A stretch of DNA of 64,000 nucleotides from Paludibacter jiangxiensis (lineage in GTDB: Bacteria; Bacteroidota; Bacteroidia; Bacteroidales; Paludibacteraceae): the NCBI RefSeq assembly GCF_001618385.1, contig NZ_BDCR01000003.1, positions 496,001-560,000 of the forward strand. The letters run 5' to 3'. A program made the translations under genes and the position numbers. The notes below the pieces were generated by a model. That model searched no databases. It saw nothing but the letters and a program-made list of their open reading frames with translations, and had not been told where the DNA came from. Of the stretch, positions 34,389 to 43,300 are shown one piece after another (the first letter of the stretch is position 1; each line of letters begins with the position of its first letter).

Positions 34389-35285
34389 TTATGATTTTTT
34401 CACCTCGTGACCGCCAAACTGATTCCGCATGGCTGCCAGTAATTTCATGGCATACGAATTTTCCTGACGCGACTGAAAGCGGGCAAAAAGCGAAGAGGTG
34501 ATAACCTGTGCGGGAACGTCAAAATCCATAGCGGTTTGTACTGTCCAGCGACCTTCGCCGCTATCAGCCACCCATGGTTGCAAATCGCTCAATTCCTGAT
34601 CTTTTTCAAGCGCATTTCCGATCAGTTCGAGCAGCCACGAACGCACTACCGAACCGTTCATCCAGACTTTAGCCACCTTTTCCAAATCGACATTGTAAGG
34701 CGAATTCTTCATTATTTCAAAACCTTCGGCATAGGCCTGCATCATACCGTATTCGATGCCGTTATGCACCATCTTGGTCATGTGACCGGCACCGCCTTCG
34801 CCGCAGTAGATATATCCGTTTTCGGGAGCCAGGCTTTTAAAGATTGGTTCTGCAAAATCGCAAGCCTTTTTTGGCCCGCCATACATCAGACAATAACCGT
34901 TTTGCAAGCCCCACACACCACCGCTGGTACCGCAATCGATATACTGAATTCCCTTTTCTTTAAGTTTCTCTCCACGAGCAACAGAATCGCGCCAGTAGCT
35001 ATTACCTCCGTCCACAATAATATCGCCTTCCAGAAGCAATTCTGACAATGCTTCCAAATTGATATCCACCGGTTTCCCGGAAGGTACCATCAGCCATACC
35101 AGTTTTTTACCTTCCAGTTTGCCAACCAAATCTTTCAGACCGGAAGCTGCTATAGCGCCGGCTGCAACAGCCTCATCGACTTCGGGTTGAGTAAGATTAT
35201 ATACCACCACCTGATGACCATCATTCAACAGGCGTTGTACCATCTTACCGCCCATCTTGCCTAAACCTATAAATCCTATTTTCAT
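34389..35285 (-). CDS. gnd: 6-phosphogluconate dehydrogenase (decarboxylating), short form
   Basis: 298 residues, the short YqeC/GntZ-type rather than the usual form of about 470 residues. Rossmann motif GFIGLGKMGGKMVQRLL at the N-terminus, substrate motif DGGNSYWRDS, DCGTSGGVWGL, and catalytic Lys in GAGHMTKMVHNGIEYG. It oxidises 6-phosphogluconate to ribulose-5-phosphate and CO2. The short form is often NAD-preferring; cofactor use here is inferred only from family. First gene of the gnd-zwf-pgl operon. Confidence 0.94.
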   Translation of the reverse strand: MKIGFIGLGKMGGKMVQRLLNDGHQVVVYNLTQPEVDEAVAAGAIAASGLKDLVGKLEGKKLVWLMVPSGKPVDINLEALSELLLEGDIIVDGGNSYWRDSVARGEKLKEKGIQYIDCGTSGGVWGLQNGYCLMYGGPKKACDFAEPIFKSLAPENGYIYCGEGGAGHMTKMVHNGIEYGMMQAYAEGFEIMKNSPYNVDLEKVAKVWMNGSVVRSWLLELIGNALEKDQELSDLQPWVADSGEGRWTVQTAMDFDVPAQVITSSLFARFQSRQENSYAMKLLAAMRNQFGGHEVKKS

Positions 35286-35485
35286 ACTATAATAATTTTT
35301 TGTTTAAAGTAGCATGGAACTCCATGTTGCTCAAATTATTCCCCGATAGTCATCGGGAACCCTTAGGTATTTTAACGCAACATGATCGTTTCATTGTTAC
35401 GAATCTTTTATACAATAAATATTGAACGGGATTTACCCGATAAAAAATATTCCGGCATTGCCTAAAACAAGCCGGATGAGTGATA

Positions 35486-35517
35486 CAAAGATACGTTACG
35501 GAGAAGCGAAATGCAAT
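35486..35517 (-). promoter_or_regulatory. Promoter for gnd-zwf-pgl
   Basis: Minus strand: ATTG at 35517-35514, 20 nt spacer, TATCTTTG at 35493-35486. The leader to gnd would be about 195 nt and includes small hairpins (CCCGAT/ATCGGG near 35342-35357 and AGCATGGA/TCCATGTTGCT near 35311-35331). Confidence 0.7.
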
Positions 35518-35593
35518 TTAGAAGGGTAAAAAAACGTAAAGAACCAGTCAGAAATCTACCTCTCATACATCCCTGATTTATTACTTTGAAAAG

Positions 35594-35840
35594 GGGGCTT
35601 CCGCCCCTATAACCCCGACTTACTTTTTGTCTTAAAACAAAAAGTAAGCAAAAAATTCAAGACTTCGCCCGCTTCGCTCAAAAAACAGGCGTTCATGAGC
35701 GGAAGTCGCTCAAACTTGCTTCCTCCTTACGTCGGAATCTTCAAACAAGAGCGACTCTACCCGCTCTCTCACTTTGTTTTTAGCTTGCGCTGACCGTTGG
35801 TTGGCTCATCGGACGAGGTCGATCCTAATCTGCCACAGCA
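35594..35840. repeat. Structured dispersed repeat, copy 1
   Basis: About 247 bp sharing a common backbone with 61995-62220. Stem A is GGGGC-TTCC-GCCCC (35594-35607). Stem B is CTTACTTTTTGT / ACAAAAAGTAAG (35619-35630 with 35637-35648). A conserved core GCCCGCTTCGCTCAAAAAAC follows, starting at about 35668. Stem C pairs 35697-35702 with 35761-35766 (GAGCGG/CCGCTC) and 35704-35711 with 35749-35756 (AGTCGCTC/GAGCGACT), with a bulged TAC on the 3' side. The 3' end is GATCCTAATCTG. It lies between the divergent gnd and sdaA promoters. No reading frame is credible in it. Confidence 0.85.
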
Positions 35841-35903
35841 ATCAAAAATTTATTATTCCATTTTCCCTGAAATGTATACCCGCAGACTACTTTGCAGAAT
35901 AAA

Positions 35904-35934
35904 TTTGATAATGGTCGAAAAACCTCTATTTTTG
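35904..35934 (+). promoter_or_regulatory. Promoter for sdaA
   Basis: TTTG (35904-35907), 19 nt spacer, TATTTTTG (35927-35934); exact match for both elements. It is 16 bases before the start codon at 35951, so the leader is only about 12 nt. Confidence 0.8.
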
Positions 35935-35950
35935 TGAAAAAATATACAGA

Positions 35951-37150
35951 ATGGATTCAATTACCGAATTATACCGGATAGGATACGGACCTTCCAGCAG
36001 TCACACGATGGCTCCTTCAAAAGCAGCTGCCATGTTTATGGAAAAACATCCTGAAACTGACCATTTCAGAGTGACTTTATACGGAAGTCTGGCTGCAACA
36101 GGCAAAGGGCACCTTACCGACAAAGCGATTATCGACCAGATGAAAGGCAGACAGGTAGAGATTGAGTGGCAACCAAAAATATTCCTACCCTTCCACCCGA
36201 ATGGCATGAAATTCGACGCTCTGGATGCAAATAAAAACATCACAGACAGCTGGCAGGTTTTCAGCGTAGGCGGCGGAGCTCTTGCAGAAGAAGGGCAATC
36301 CCAAATTAAAAACGCGATCTATCCATTCACCACCATGGAAGAAGTTCTTGATTACTGCGACAAAGAAGGACTGGCATTCTGGCAAGTCGTTGAACAATTT
36401 GAAGGGACTTCAATCAATGATTTTCTCAAGAAGGTTTGGAAAACCATGTGCGATGCCGTGGAACGGGGAATTGAAAACGAAGGAACGTTGCCCGGCATAT
36501 TAAAACTACAACGGAAAGCACCCAACTACTATGTGAAAGCAAAAGGATACAGCGAATCATTGCAACGCCGTGGAATGGTATATGCCTTTGCTTTGGCAGT
36601 AGCCGAAGAAAATGCAGCGGGAGGACTTATCGTAACGGCTCCTACCTGCGGTGCCTGTGCGGTAGTTCCGGCTGTACTGTACCAGCTAAAAAAATACCAC
36701 AACTTCTCCGAAGCCCGCATTTTAAGAGCTTTAGCAACTGCCGGCCTGATCGGAAATTTAGTGAAAACAAATGCCTCCATTTCGGGTGCCGATGTAGGAT
36801 GTCAGGGAGAAATAGGCACCGCCTGTTCCATGGCAGCAGCCGCGGCGACCCAACTTTTCGGAGGCACAAATACTCAAATAGAATATGCAGCAGAAATGGG
36901 CATGGAGCATCATCTGGGGCTCACCTGCGATCCGGTGGCAGGATTGGTACAAATCCCCTGCATAGAGAGAAATGCTATGGCTGCCGATCGTGCTTTCAAC
37001 TGTTGCACCTATTCTTTGCTTTCGGATGGGAAACACCGTATTTCCTTCGACCAAATTTGCAAAACGATGCTGCGTACCGGCAAAGATCTTGCCGCATCAT
37101 ATAAAGAAACAGCGCAAGGTGGTCTGGCTATATTGAAGAATATCTGCTGA
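35951..37150 (+). CDS. sdaA: L-serine dehydratase, iron-sulfur type, single chain
   Basis: 399 residues with the alpha and beta parts fused. Substrate motif GPSSSHTM at 13-20. The [4Fe-4S] cysteines are in TAPTCGACAVVP, in the GCQGEIGTACSMA region and in LTCDPVAGLVQIPC. It converts L-serine to pyruvate and ammonia; the oxygen-sensitive cluster fits an anaerobe. It has a consensus promoter immediately upstream and a terminator shared with the convergent copper locus. Confidence 0.95.
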   Translation: MDSITELYRIGYGPSSSHTMAPSKAAAMFMEKHPETDHFRVTLYGSLAATGKGHLTDKAIIDQMKGRQVEIEWQPKIFLPFHPNGMKFDALDANKNITDSWQVFSVGGGALAEEGQSQIKNAIYPFTTMEEVLDYCDKEGLAFWQVVEQFEGTSINDFLKKVWKTMCDAVERGIENEGTLPGILKLQRKAPNYYVKAKGYSESLQRRGMVYAFALAVAEENAAGGLIVTAPTCGACAVVPAVLYQLKKYHNFSEARILRALATAGLIGNLVKTNASISGADVGCQGEIGTACSMAAAAATQLFGGTNTQIEYAAEMGMEHHLGLTCDPVAGLVQIPCIERNAMAADRAFNCCTYSLLSDGKHRISFDQICKTMLRTGKDLAASYKETAQGGLAILKNIC

Positions 37151-37172
37151 TTGCCAGCCTAAATTTAAAAAT

Positions 37173-37202
37173 GCGGCTAACTTTTATACTTAAGTTAGCC
37201 GC
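37173..37202. terminator. Bidirectional terminator between sdaA and the copper locus
   Basis: Perfect 11-bp stem GCGGCTAACTT / AAGTTAGCCGC, loop of 8 bases, AT-rich flanks including an A run on the left that reads as U run on the minus strand. Confidence 0.75.
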
Positions 37203-37219
37203 CTTTCCCTTTCTGTCAT

Positions 37220-37426
37220 TTATTTTTTAACCAGATCCATGCCGCACTTCGGACATTTGCCGGGATGATCAGATACCACATCCGTATCCATCGGACAAGT
37301 ATAAATCACCTTTGCGGTTGGAGCCGATTCTTTGACAGCCTCGCTTTTTTGAGCCGATTTGCTACAAGAAGCAGTTGCAACCACACCCGCAATTGCCATC
37401 ATCATGAAAATTGTTTTAGTCTTCAT
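37220..37426 (-). CDS. Small lipoprotein with heavy-metal-binding domain
   Basis: About 68 residues from the Met at 37426. The ORF extends 4 codons further to 37438, but the signal peptide looks natural from MKTKTIFMMMAIAGV. A lipobox ends ATASC. The mature part is a single heavy-metal-binding domain with CPMDTDVVSDHPGKCPKCGM, having Cys, Met and His ligands. It is the last gene of the Cus locus, 6 bases from the cusB stop, and carries the same domain that CusB has at both ends. A periplasmic metal chaperone role, like CusF, is inferred. Confidence 0.8.
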   Translation of the reverse strand: MKTKTIFMMMAIAGVVATASCSKSAQKSEAVKESAPTAKVIYTCPMDTDVVSDHPGKCPKCGMDLVKK

Positions 37427-37444
37427 AATTATTTGCATTACAAT

Positions 37445-38836
37445 TTATAATTCTTTCTTCACCAAGCTCATACCACACTTCGGACATTTGCCGGGATGAT
37501 CCGAGACAACGTCAGCATCTTCTTTCATCGGACAAACGTAAACAATCTTTTTATGCTGTGTGCTCTTGTTCTTTGCCGGCTTTTCACCGACAACCACAGG
37601 CGCCGTTTCAGGATGGTTCATCATACTCTGTTTACCGGCCAATTGTGCTGCCGCATCGACACTGAACACACCGTTGGTGACCACATTTTCACCTTCGTGT
37701 AAACCCGCCGTTACGATAATGCTCTCGCCCAAATCGGTGCCGAGAGTTACACTCCGCATTTCAAAAGAGGGTGTAGTGGCATTCGGCACTTTGACGTAAA
37801 CCACCGAGCGTGTGCCGGTCCAAAGCACTGCCGAACGCGGAACGATCAGGTCGGAAGCATTGCCTTTCAACTTTGCTTTCAACACGCCCGAAGCCAGCAT
37901 TCCCGGTTTGAAAAGTGAATTTCGGTTCGGAGCTTCCACTCTGATTTTGACCGTGCGCGAACGGCTGTCGACCATCGGAGAGACGAACGACACTCTGCCG
38001 GAAAACTCTTTACCAGGCATCGACTGAAGTTCGTACGAAAGATTATCGCCTGCCTTAATCCAGGGCAGATCCGTTTCGTAAACATCAAACAACACCCACA
38101 GCCGCGACAAATCAGTCACCTCATACAATGCGGCTCCCTGCGACACATAATCGCCCTGATTGACCATTTTTTTGGTAACCACACCCGAGGTAGTCGCTTT
38201 TACGGCAAACTCCGTCACCGGACGCCCGCCATTTTCCACCACGTTGATTTGAGCCGGTGTCAATTTCCACTGGCGAAGCTTTTCGCGGGCAGCCTCTAAT
38301 GCTCCGGGCACGCTGCCGTTGAGTTTCTTCGCCTCCAGCAATTCCTGTTGAGCCTGTACCAGTTCGGGTGAATAGACAATGGCAATGGTTTGCCCCTGCA
38401 CTACCCTGTCGCCGGTAAAATTGATCAACAGTTTGTCGATGCGCCCCGGTAGATGCGCCGGTAGTACCGATACGGCACGTTCGTCATTTTCCACCCGCCC
38501 GTAAAGCCGGATATCTTTTGCTGCAGCGCCTTTCATAACCTGTGAAGTCTGAATATTGGCCATCTGCACAGCATCTTCCGACAAAGTAATCACTGCCGGA
38601 TTCTGAGCTTCACTGTTTTGCTGCAACGGAATAAGATCCATGCCACAAAGAGGACATTTCCCCGGATGATCCTGCCGGATCTGCGGGTGCATGGAACAAG
38701 TCCATATTTGTTTGGCGCTTTCGGACTTTTGAGCGGTAACCGGATTATTTTGGAATGAATGAGAGAAGAACAACCATCCCAATCCCAGCCCGACCACAAA
38801 AATCAACGCCCATTGGATATATTTATTTCGAATCAT
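37445..38836 (-). CDS. cusB: CusB-type periplasmic adaptor with two metal-binding domains
   Basis: 463 residues. N-terminal membrane anchor (about 9-26), a heavy-metal-binding domain at 45-70 (CSMHPQIRQDHPGKCPLCGM), the membrane-fusion barrel-sandwich and beta-barrel body (LPAHLPGRIDKLLINFTGD, TSGVVTKKMVNQGDYVSQG), and a second metal-binding domain at the C-terminus (CPMKEDADVVSDHPGKCPKC). It joins the RND pump CusA to the TolC-like channel. The C-terminal domain resembles the neighbouring small lipoprotein, suggesting fusion or duplication. Confidence 0.92.
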   Translation of the reverse strand: MIRNKYIQWALIFVVGLGLGWLFFSHSFQNNPVTAQKSESAKQIWTCSMHPQIRQDHPGKCPLCGMDLIPLQQNSEAQNPAVITLSEDAVQMANIQTSQVMKGAAAKDIRLYGRVENDERAVSVLPAHLPGRIDKLLINFTGDRVVQGQTIAIVYSPELVQAQQELLEAKKLNGSVPGALEAAREKLRQWKLTPAQINVVENGGRPVTEFAVKATTSGVVTKKMVNQGDYVSQGAALYEVTDLSRLWVLFDVYETDLPWIKAGDNLSYELQSMPGKEFSGRVSFVSPMVDSRSRTVKIRVEAPNRNSLFKPGMLASGVLKAKLKGNASDLIVPRSAVLWTGTRSVVYVKVPNATTPSFEMRSVTLGTDLGESIIVTAGLHEGENVVTNGVFSVDAAAQLAGKQSMMNHPETAPVVVGEKPAKNKSTQHKKIVYVCPMKEDADVVSDHPGKCPKCGMSLVKKEL

Positions 38837-38850
38837 AATTTTTTAGATCA

Positions 38851-38876
38851 AAGAGTCAAGAACCAAGATTCAAGAC
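38851..38876. repeat. Short direct-repeat tract (AAGA/TCAAGA units), copy 1
   Basis: AAGAGTCAAGAACCAAGATTCAAGAC type sequence lying 15 bases before the cusB start codon. A related tract is at 44629-44660, also 15 bases before a minus-strand start. Related shorter matches occur elsewhere (49790-49802). Confidence 0.5.
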
Positions 38877-38914
38877 CGTCATTTTACTGAATACTGTTTA
38901 CTGAGTACCGGACC

Positions 38915-40297
38915 CTATTTTGCCACCAGTTTCTGCAATTCCGCATATGCAATCCGTTTGTCGGTTTGAGCCTGCAACAAAGAGATCCGGTAGTCGAGCA
39001 ACGATTGTTGCGTGCGCAGCAGCTCGTCGAAACCACTGCCGGAAACGGCAAACTGCGTTCGCTGCAGATTGAACCGTTGCTGCGTCAATTCACTGTTTTG
39101 CGTTGCAAGCCGCAGGTTTCGGTTGGCTTCGTCGATGGCCAGCTGCGTATCAGTCAATTCCATAAAAAGCATATTCTGCACGTTCACTGCATTTTCAGAG
39201 GCCGATTGCTCCAGTAATTGCGCTTCACGCACTGCAGCCGTATACTTTTTCCGGTAAAGCGGCAACTTGACCGACAACATAGGCATCACCATATCCTTGC
39301 CATTCATCGACGAAGTGCTCATCTCACTCTTTTGCACCACCGTATAATTCAGTCCAAGTCCCACCATCGGATACCCCATTTTCCGGTTCATCACCTGACG
39401 GTAGCGATAGGCTGCAATATCGGATTGTGGCATTTTCAGCATAGGATTGTTCTGCTTGATGGAATCAAACAAAGCAGCACTCTGATAATCGCCATCAGGT
39501 ACAGCAAGCTCTGTCGGCAAATCGACCGGTGCATCCGGTTGTCGGTTGAGCAGCAAATTGAACTGCGTTGCCATCACCATCCGGCGCTGTTTCAACGAAG
39601 CAATCGCGTTTTCGAGTGTTCCAGTTTCTGTCCGCAATTGCAATAAATCATTCAAAGCCGAACCTGCTTTGCTCATAGAACTTCCTCCTCCCATTGCCGG
39701 AGACGGACGGACACTATTGTCGGGATTACCATCGGGATTCATGCCCATAGCCCCTTTTTGCGGCGACAGTTCGCTCGTTGCTGATCTCGAAGCGGTTGCC
39801 GCAATACTGCCATTCTCACTGCCCAGTTTCGCCAGCAGTAATTTTTCGAGGCTTTGTAGCAGCACCAACGTCGAATCATTGACGATGATTTGCCGGTCGG
39901 TAAACCAGAGTTGAAAATAGCTCTTTCTTACGTTGTAGAACAATTCCTCTTTCTCGGCACGGAAAGCCTCAAAATCAGATTGCGCCATCTGAGCCGCCTC
40001 GTTTTTAGCTGCTTTCAGTGTACCCGACCATGGGAACATCTGCATCAACTGGATCTGCGCCCGCTGCTTTCCTCCCAACACCTCCATCGGTTCGATAAAG
40101 TAACCGAACGACAGATCGGGATCGGGCAATGCACCTACCTGAGGCACCTTCTGCAACGAAGCCAGGTACTTGTTGTACTTAGACTTCAATGCCGGATTAT
40201 TTTGAGCGGCAATCTTCAAATAGCCATCCAATGAATCCTGCGCCTTAGTCGTTCCAGCAATAAAAACAAATAGCATAAAAATTAATATCGTTCTCAT
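38915..40297 (-). CDS. cusC: TolC-family outer-membrane channel (CusC-like)
   Basis: About 460 residues. Signal peptide MRTILIFMLFVFIAGTTKAQ starts at Met9 of the open frame (40297); the upstream ATG at 40321 lies inside an intergenic palindrome and is probably not used. It has TolC-family features: long helical stretches (EAAQMAQSDFEAFRAEKEEL, QRRMVMATQFNLLLNRQPDAP) in two repeats. A Ser/Met/Gly-rich insert around 190-225 (MGMNPDGNPDNSVRPSPAMGG) could bind metal. It forms the outer-membrane exit of the CusABC efflux pump. Confidence 0.88.
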   Translation of the reverse strand: MRTILIFMLFVFIAGTTKAQDSLDGYLKIAAQNNPALKSKYNKYLASLQKVPQVGALPDPDLSFGYFIEPMEVLGGKQRAQIQLMQMFPWSGTLKAAKNEAAQMAQSDFEAFRAEKEELFYNVRKSYFQLWFTDRQIIVNDSTLVLLQSLEKLLLAKLGSENGSIAATASRSATSELSPQKGAMGMNPDGNPDNSVRPSPAMGGGSSMSKAGSALNDLLQLRTETGTLENAIASLKQRRMVMATQFNLLLNRQPDAPVDLPTELAVPDGDYQSAALFDSIKQNNPMLKMPQSDIAAYRYRQVMNRKMGYPMVGLGLNYTVVQKSEMSTSSMNGKDMVMPMLSVKLPLYRKKYTAAVREAQLLEQSASENAVNVQNMLFMELTDTQLAIDEANRNLRLATQNSELTQQRFNLQRTQFAVSGSGFDELLRTQQSLLDYRISLLQAQTDKRIAYAELQKLVAK

Positions 40298-40315
40298 TTT
40301 CAAGTTGTTTATTTC

Positions 40316-40356
40316 AACCATTAAGACATTAAGAATTTTCTTAATTCCTTAATGGT
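40316..40356. repeat. Intergenic palindrome of the ACCATTAAG type, copy 1
   Basis: Arms AACCATTAAG (40316-40325) and CTTAATGGT (40348-40356), with further CATTAAG/CTTAAT pairing inside. A second member is at 50541-50600. It separates cusA from cusC. Confidence 0.55.
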
Positions 40357-43300
40357 GTATATTGCTGTTTTTCACTTCCCGCTCTCTCCAAATTGCCTGC
40401 AAAACCGGCACCACATACATGGTCATGATCTGGATAATCATACCCCCGAAGGTTGGTATAGCCATCGGAACCATTATATCGGCACCTTTGCCGGTCGATG
40501 TCAGAACAGGCAATAAGGCAATAATAGCCACGGCGGCCGTCATCATTGCAGGACGCACCCGCTTTTTACCGGCTTCCACCACCGCTTCACGAACGGCAAG
40601 CACAGAGTCGGGTTTCCGTTCTTCAAAAATCTGATGAATGTAGGTTCCCATAATCACGCCGTCGTTGGTAGCCAGTCCGAACAGGGCAATAAAACCGACC
40701 CAAACCGCCACGCTCAGGTTGATCGGATGCATCTGAAAGAGGTCGCGCATGTTGACTCCGGCAAACGAAAAGTTGAGAAACCATCCCTGACCATACAGCC
40801 ACAGCAAAATGAATCCTCCGGCAAAAGCCACAAAAACACCCGAAAAGTGGATACATGAGGCAGTTATGGTTTTGAATTGTCGGTACAAAATCAGGAATAT
40901 CAGCAATAAACTGATCGGAATAACAATCGACAACCGTTTGGTTGCACGGATCTCCTGCTCGTAATTTCCGGCAAATTGATAGGTAACACCTTTGCCGAGT
41001 TTGAGCTTGCCTGCGTCGATCTGCTGCTTCAGGAACTTATCGGCCTGATTGACCACGTCCACTTCTGCAAATTCCGGTTTGCGGTCAAAAGTAACATATC
41101 CGGTCAGGAACGTATTCTCGCTCCGGATCATCTGCGGGCCACTGGCATACTCAATTTTAGCCAGTTCTCCCAGCGGAATCTGCGAACCGTCGGTCATGGC
41201 CGGAACAAGAATATGCTTCAGGTCTTCGGGTGTAGAGCGTAACTCGCGGGCATAGCGCACCCGTACCGGAAAGCGTTCGCGGCCTTCCACGGTAGTGCTC
41301 AAGGCCATTCCGCCCACAGCCGATTGAATCACATCCTGCACCTCTTTTACACTCAATCCGTAACGGGCAATCGCCTCTCGATCAATATTTATCAAAAGAT
41401 AAGGCGCTGCAACCCCGCGTTCGGCAAAAACGGACGAAGCTTCGATGGATGGCATCTGCTTCAGATGCTGTTCGATGGCAATGCCCGTCTTTTCTATCGT
41501 CTCCAAGTCAGGCCCATAGATTTTAATGCCCATCGGTGCGCGCATTCCCGTGGAAAGCATCACCAAACGCGTTTCAATCGGCTGCAGTTTTGGAGCCGAA
41601 GTCAGCCCCGGCAACTGCGTCACCTTTACAATCTCCTGCCATATGTCGTCCGGTTTATGAATCTGCGGCCGCCATTGACGAAAGTAATTGCCATGAACCG
41701 CAGGGATCAACAACGATGTATCGATAACAGCAAAGCCCTGTTTTTCTGGATTGTAGGTCATATTATTTTTCAGGACATACGCACCTGAGGAATTTGTCTT
41801 GAACCGACGCCGATGTCCGTCCTGATCCAGAATATATTCCGGTTTGTAATTGATCACATTTTCAAACATCTGAGTGTTCGCCGGATCGAGTGCGGAATTG
41901 ACACGCCCCCATTTTCCAACCGAAATCTCCACTTCGGGGATAGAAGCCAATCGCCGATCGAGTTGTTTTTCGTACTCGATATTGCGTTCCACTCCGGCAT
42001 GAGGCATACTGGTAGGCATCAGCAAAAACGAACCTTCGTTGAGCGATGGCATAAATTCCTTGCCAATACCCGGAAAAACGGAAGTCGCCTTTTGCCAACC
42101 ATTGCTTTGGCGAATGTGCCAGCCCGTTTTTTCAATGCCGTCGAAAGCAAAACCCAAAATACGATCGACACCCAACCATATCACAATGCCAAACAAAAGT
42201 GTAATTACCGGAATTGCCAGAAATTTCATTTTGTTCGCCAGACACCAGCGCAACACCGGTTCGTAGTAATGTACCATCAACGACAACAGGGTCAGCACAA
42301 TGCCAACTATCAGAATGATAAAGATAAAATTGAGCGCAAAATGGTTTTGAGCGCCCAAAGGCAACCACTCTTCCGTCAGATAATACAGTGCAAACAAAAT
42401 GGCGATGCCCAGGTTGACATACTTCTGATACCGTTGCCATGGTTCTTTCCACAAGTGAGCGGTCAGATTATTGATACCGACCAAGGTCAGGGCCAAAGCC
42501 GTCCAGGTTCCCCAAACGATGGAGAAAAGGAGTCCAGCTACGATCAAAATACCGTTGACGATTTTTCGCAATTTAGGGGTATTCAATTTAAACGAGAATA
42601 TCCATTTGGCAAGGGTCGGCAATACCATCAGACCAAGCAGCATGGACGCCACAATGGCAAAGGTTTTGGTAAAAGCCAACGGCCGGAACAGTTTTCCTTC
42701 GGCGGCTTCCATGGCAAATACCGGCAAAAAGCTGATAATGGTGGTCAGCAAAGCCGTTATGATTGCCGGAGCCACTTCTGTGGTTGCCGTGAGAATGAGG
42801 TCGTCGTATTGTTTCTTCGAGAGATTTTTGTTTTCAGGCAGTTCGAGATGCCGGACAATATTTTCAGTAAAGACAATGCCAATATCGACCATCACTCCGA
42901 TGGCAATGGCAATACCCGACAGCGCCACGATATTGGCATCCACCCCGACCAACCGCATCACAATAAAGGTCATCAACACAGCAATTGGCAAGAGCCCCGA
43001 GATGATGGCCGATGCCCGCAGGTTGGTGACAAGTACGATAATAACAATGATACATATCAGGATTTCGTGCGTTAGCGCCGTTTCCAGCGTACCAATGGTT
43101 TCGCGGATCAAGCCTGTACGATCATAAAACGGCACAACCGTCACTTTGCTCACCGTTCCGTCAGGCAGGGTTTTCGACGGCAGCGACTGCTCCATTTCCG
43201 CAATCTTCTTTTTGACATTGGAAATCACCTCCAGCGGATTCGATTTGTAGCGCGCCACCACCACTCCACCGACCGCTTCGATGCCGTTTTTATCCAATCC

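Noticed and set aside
41813-43075. 420-residue plus-strand frame inside cusA
   Set aside because: It is antisense to a well-supported RND gene and has a Gln/His/Asn-rich, low-quality composition typical of shadow frames.
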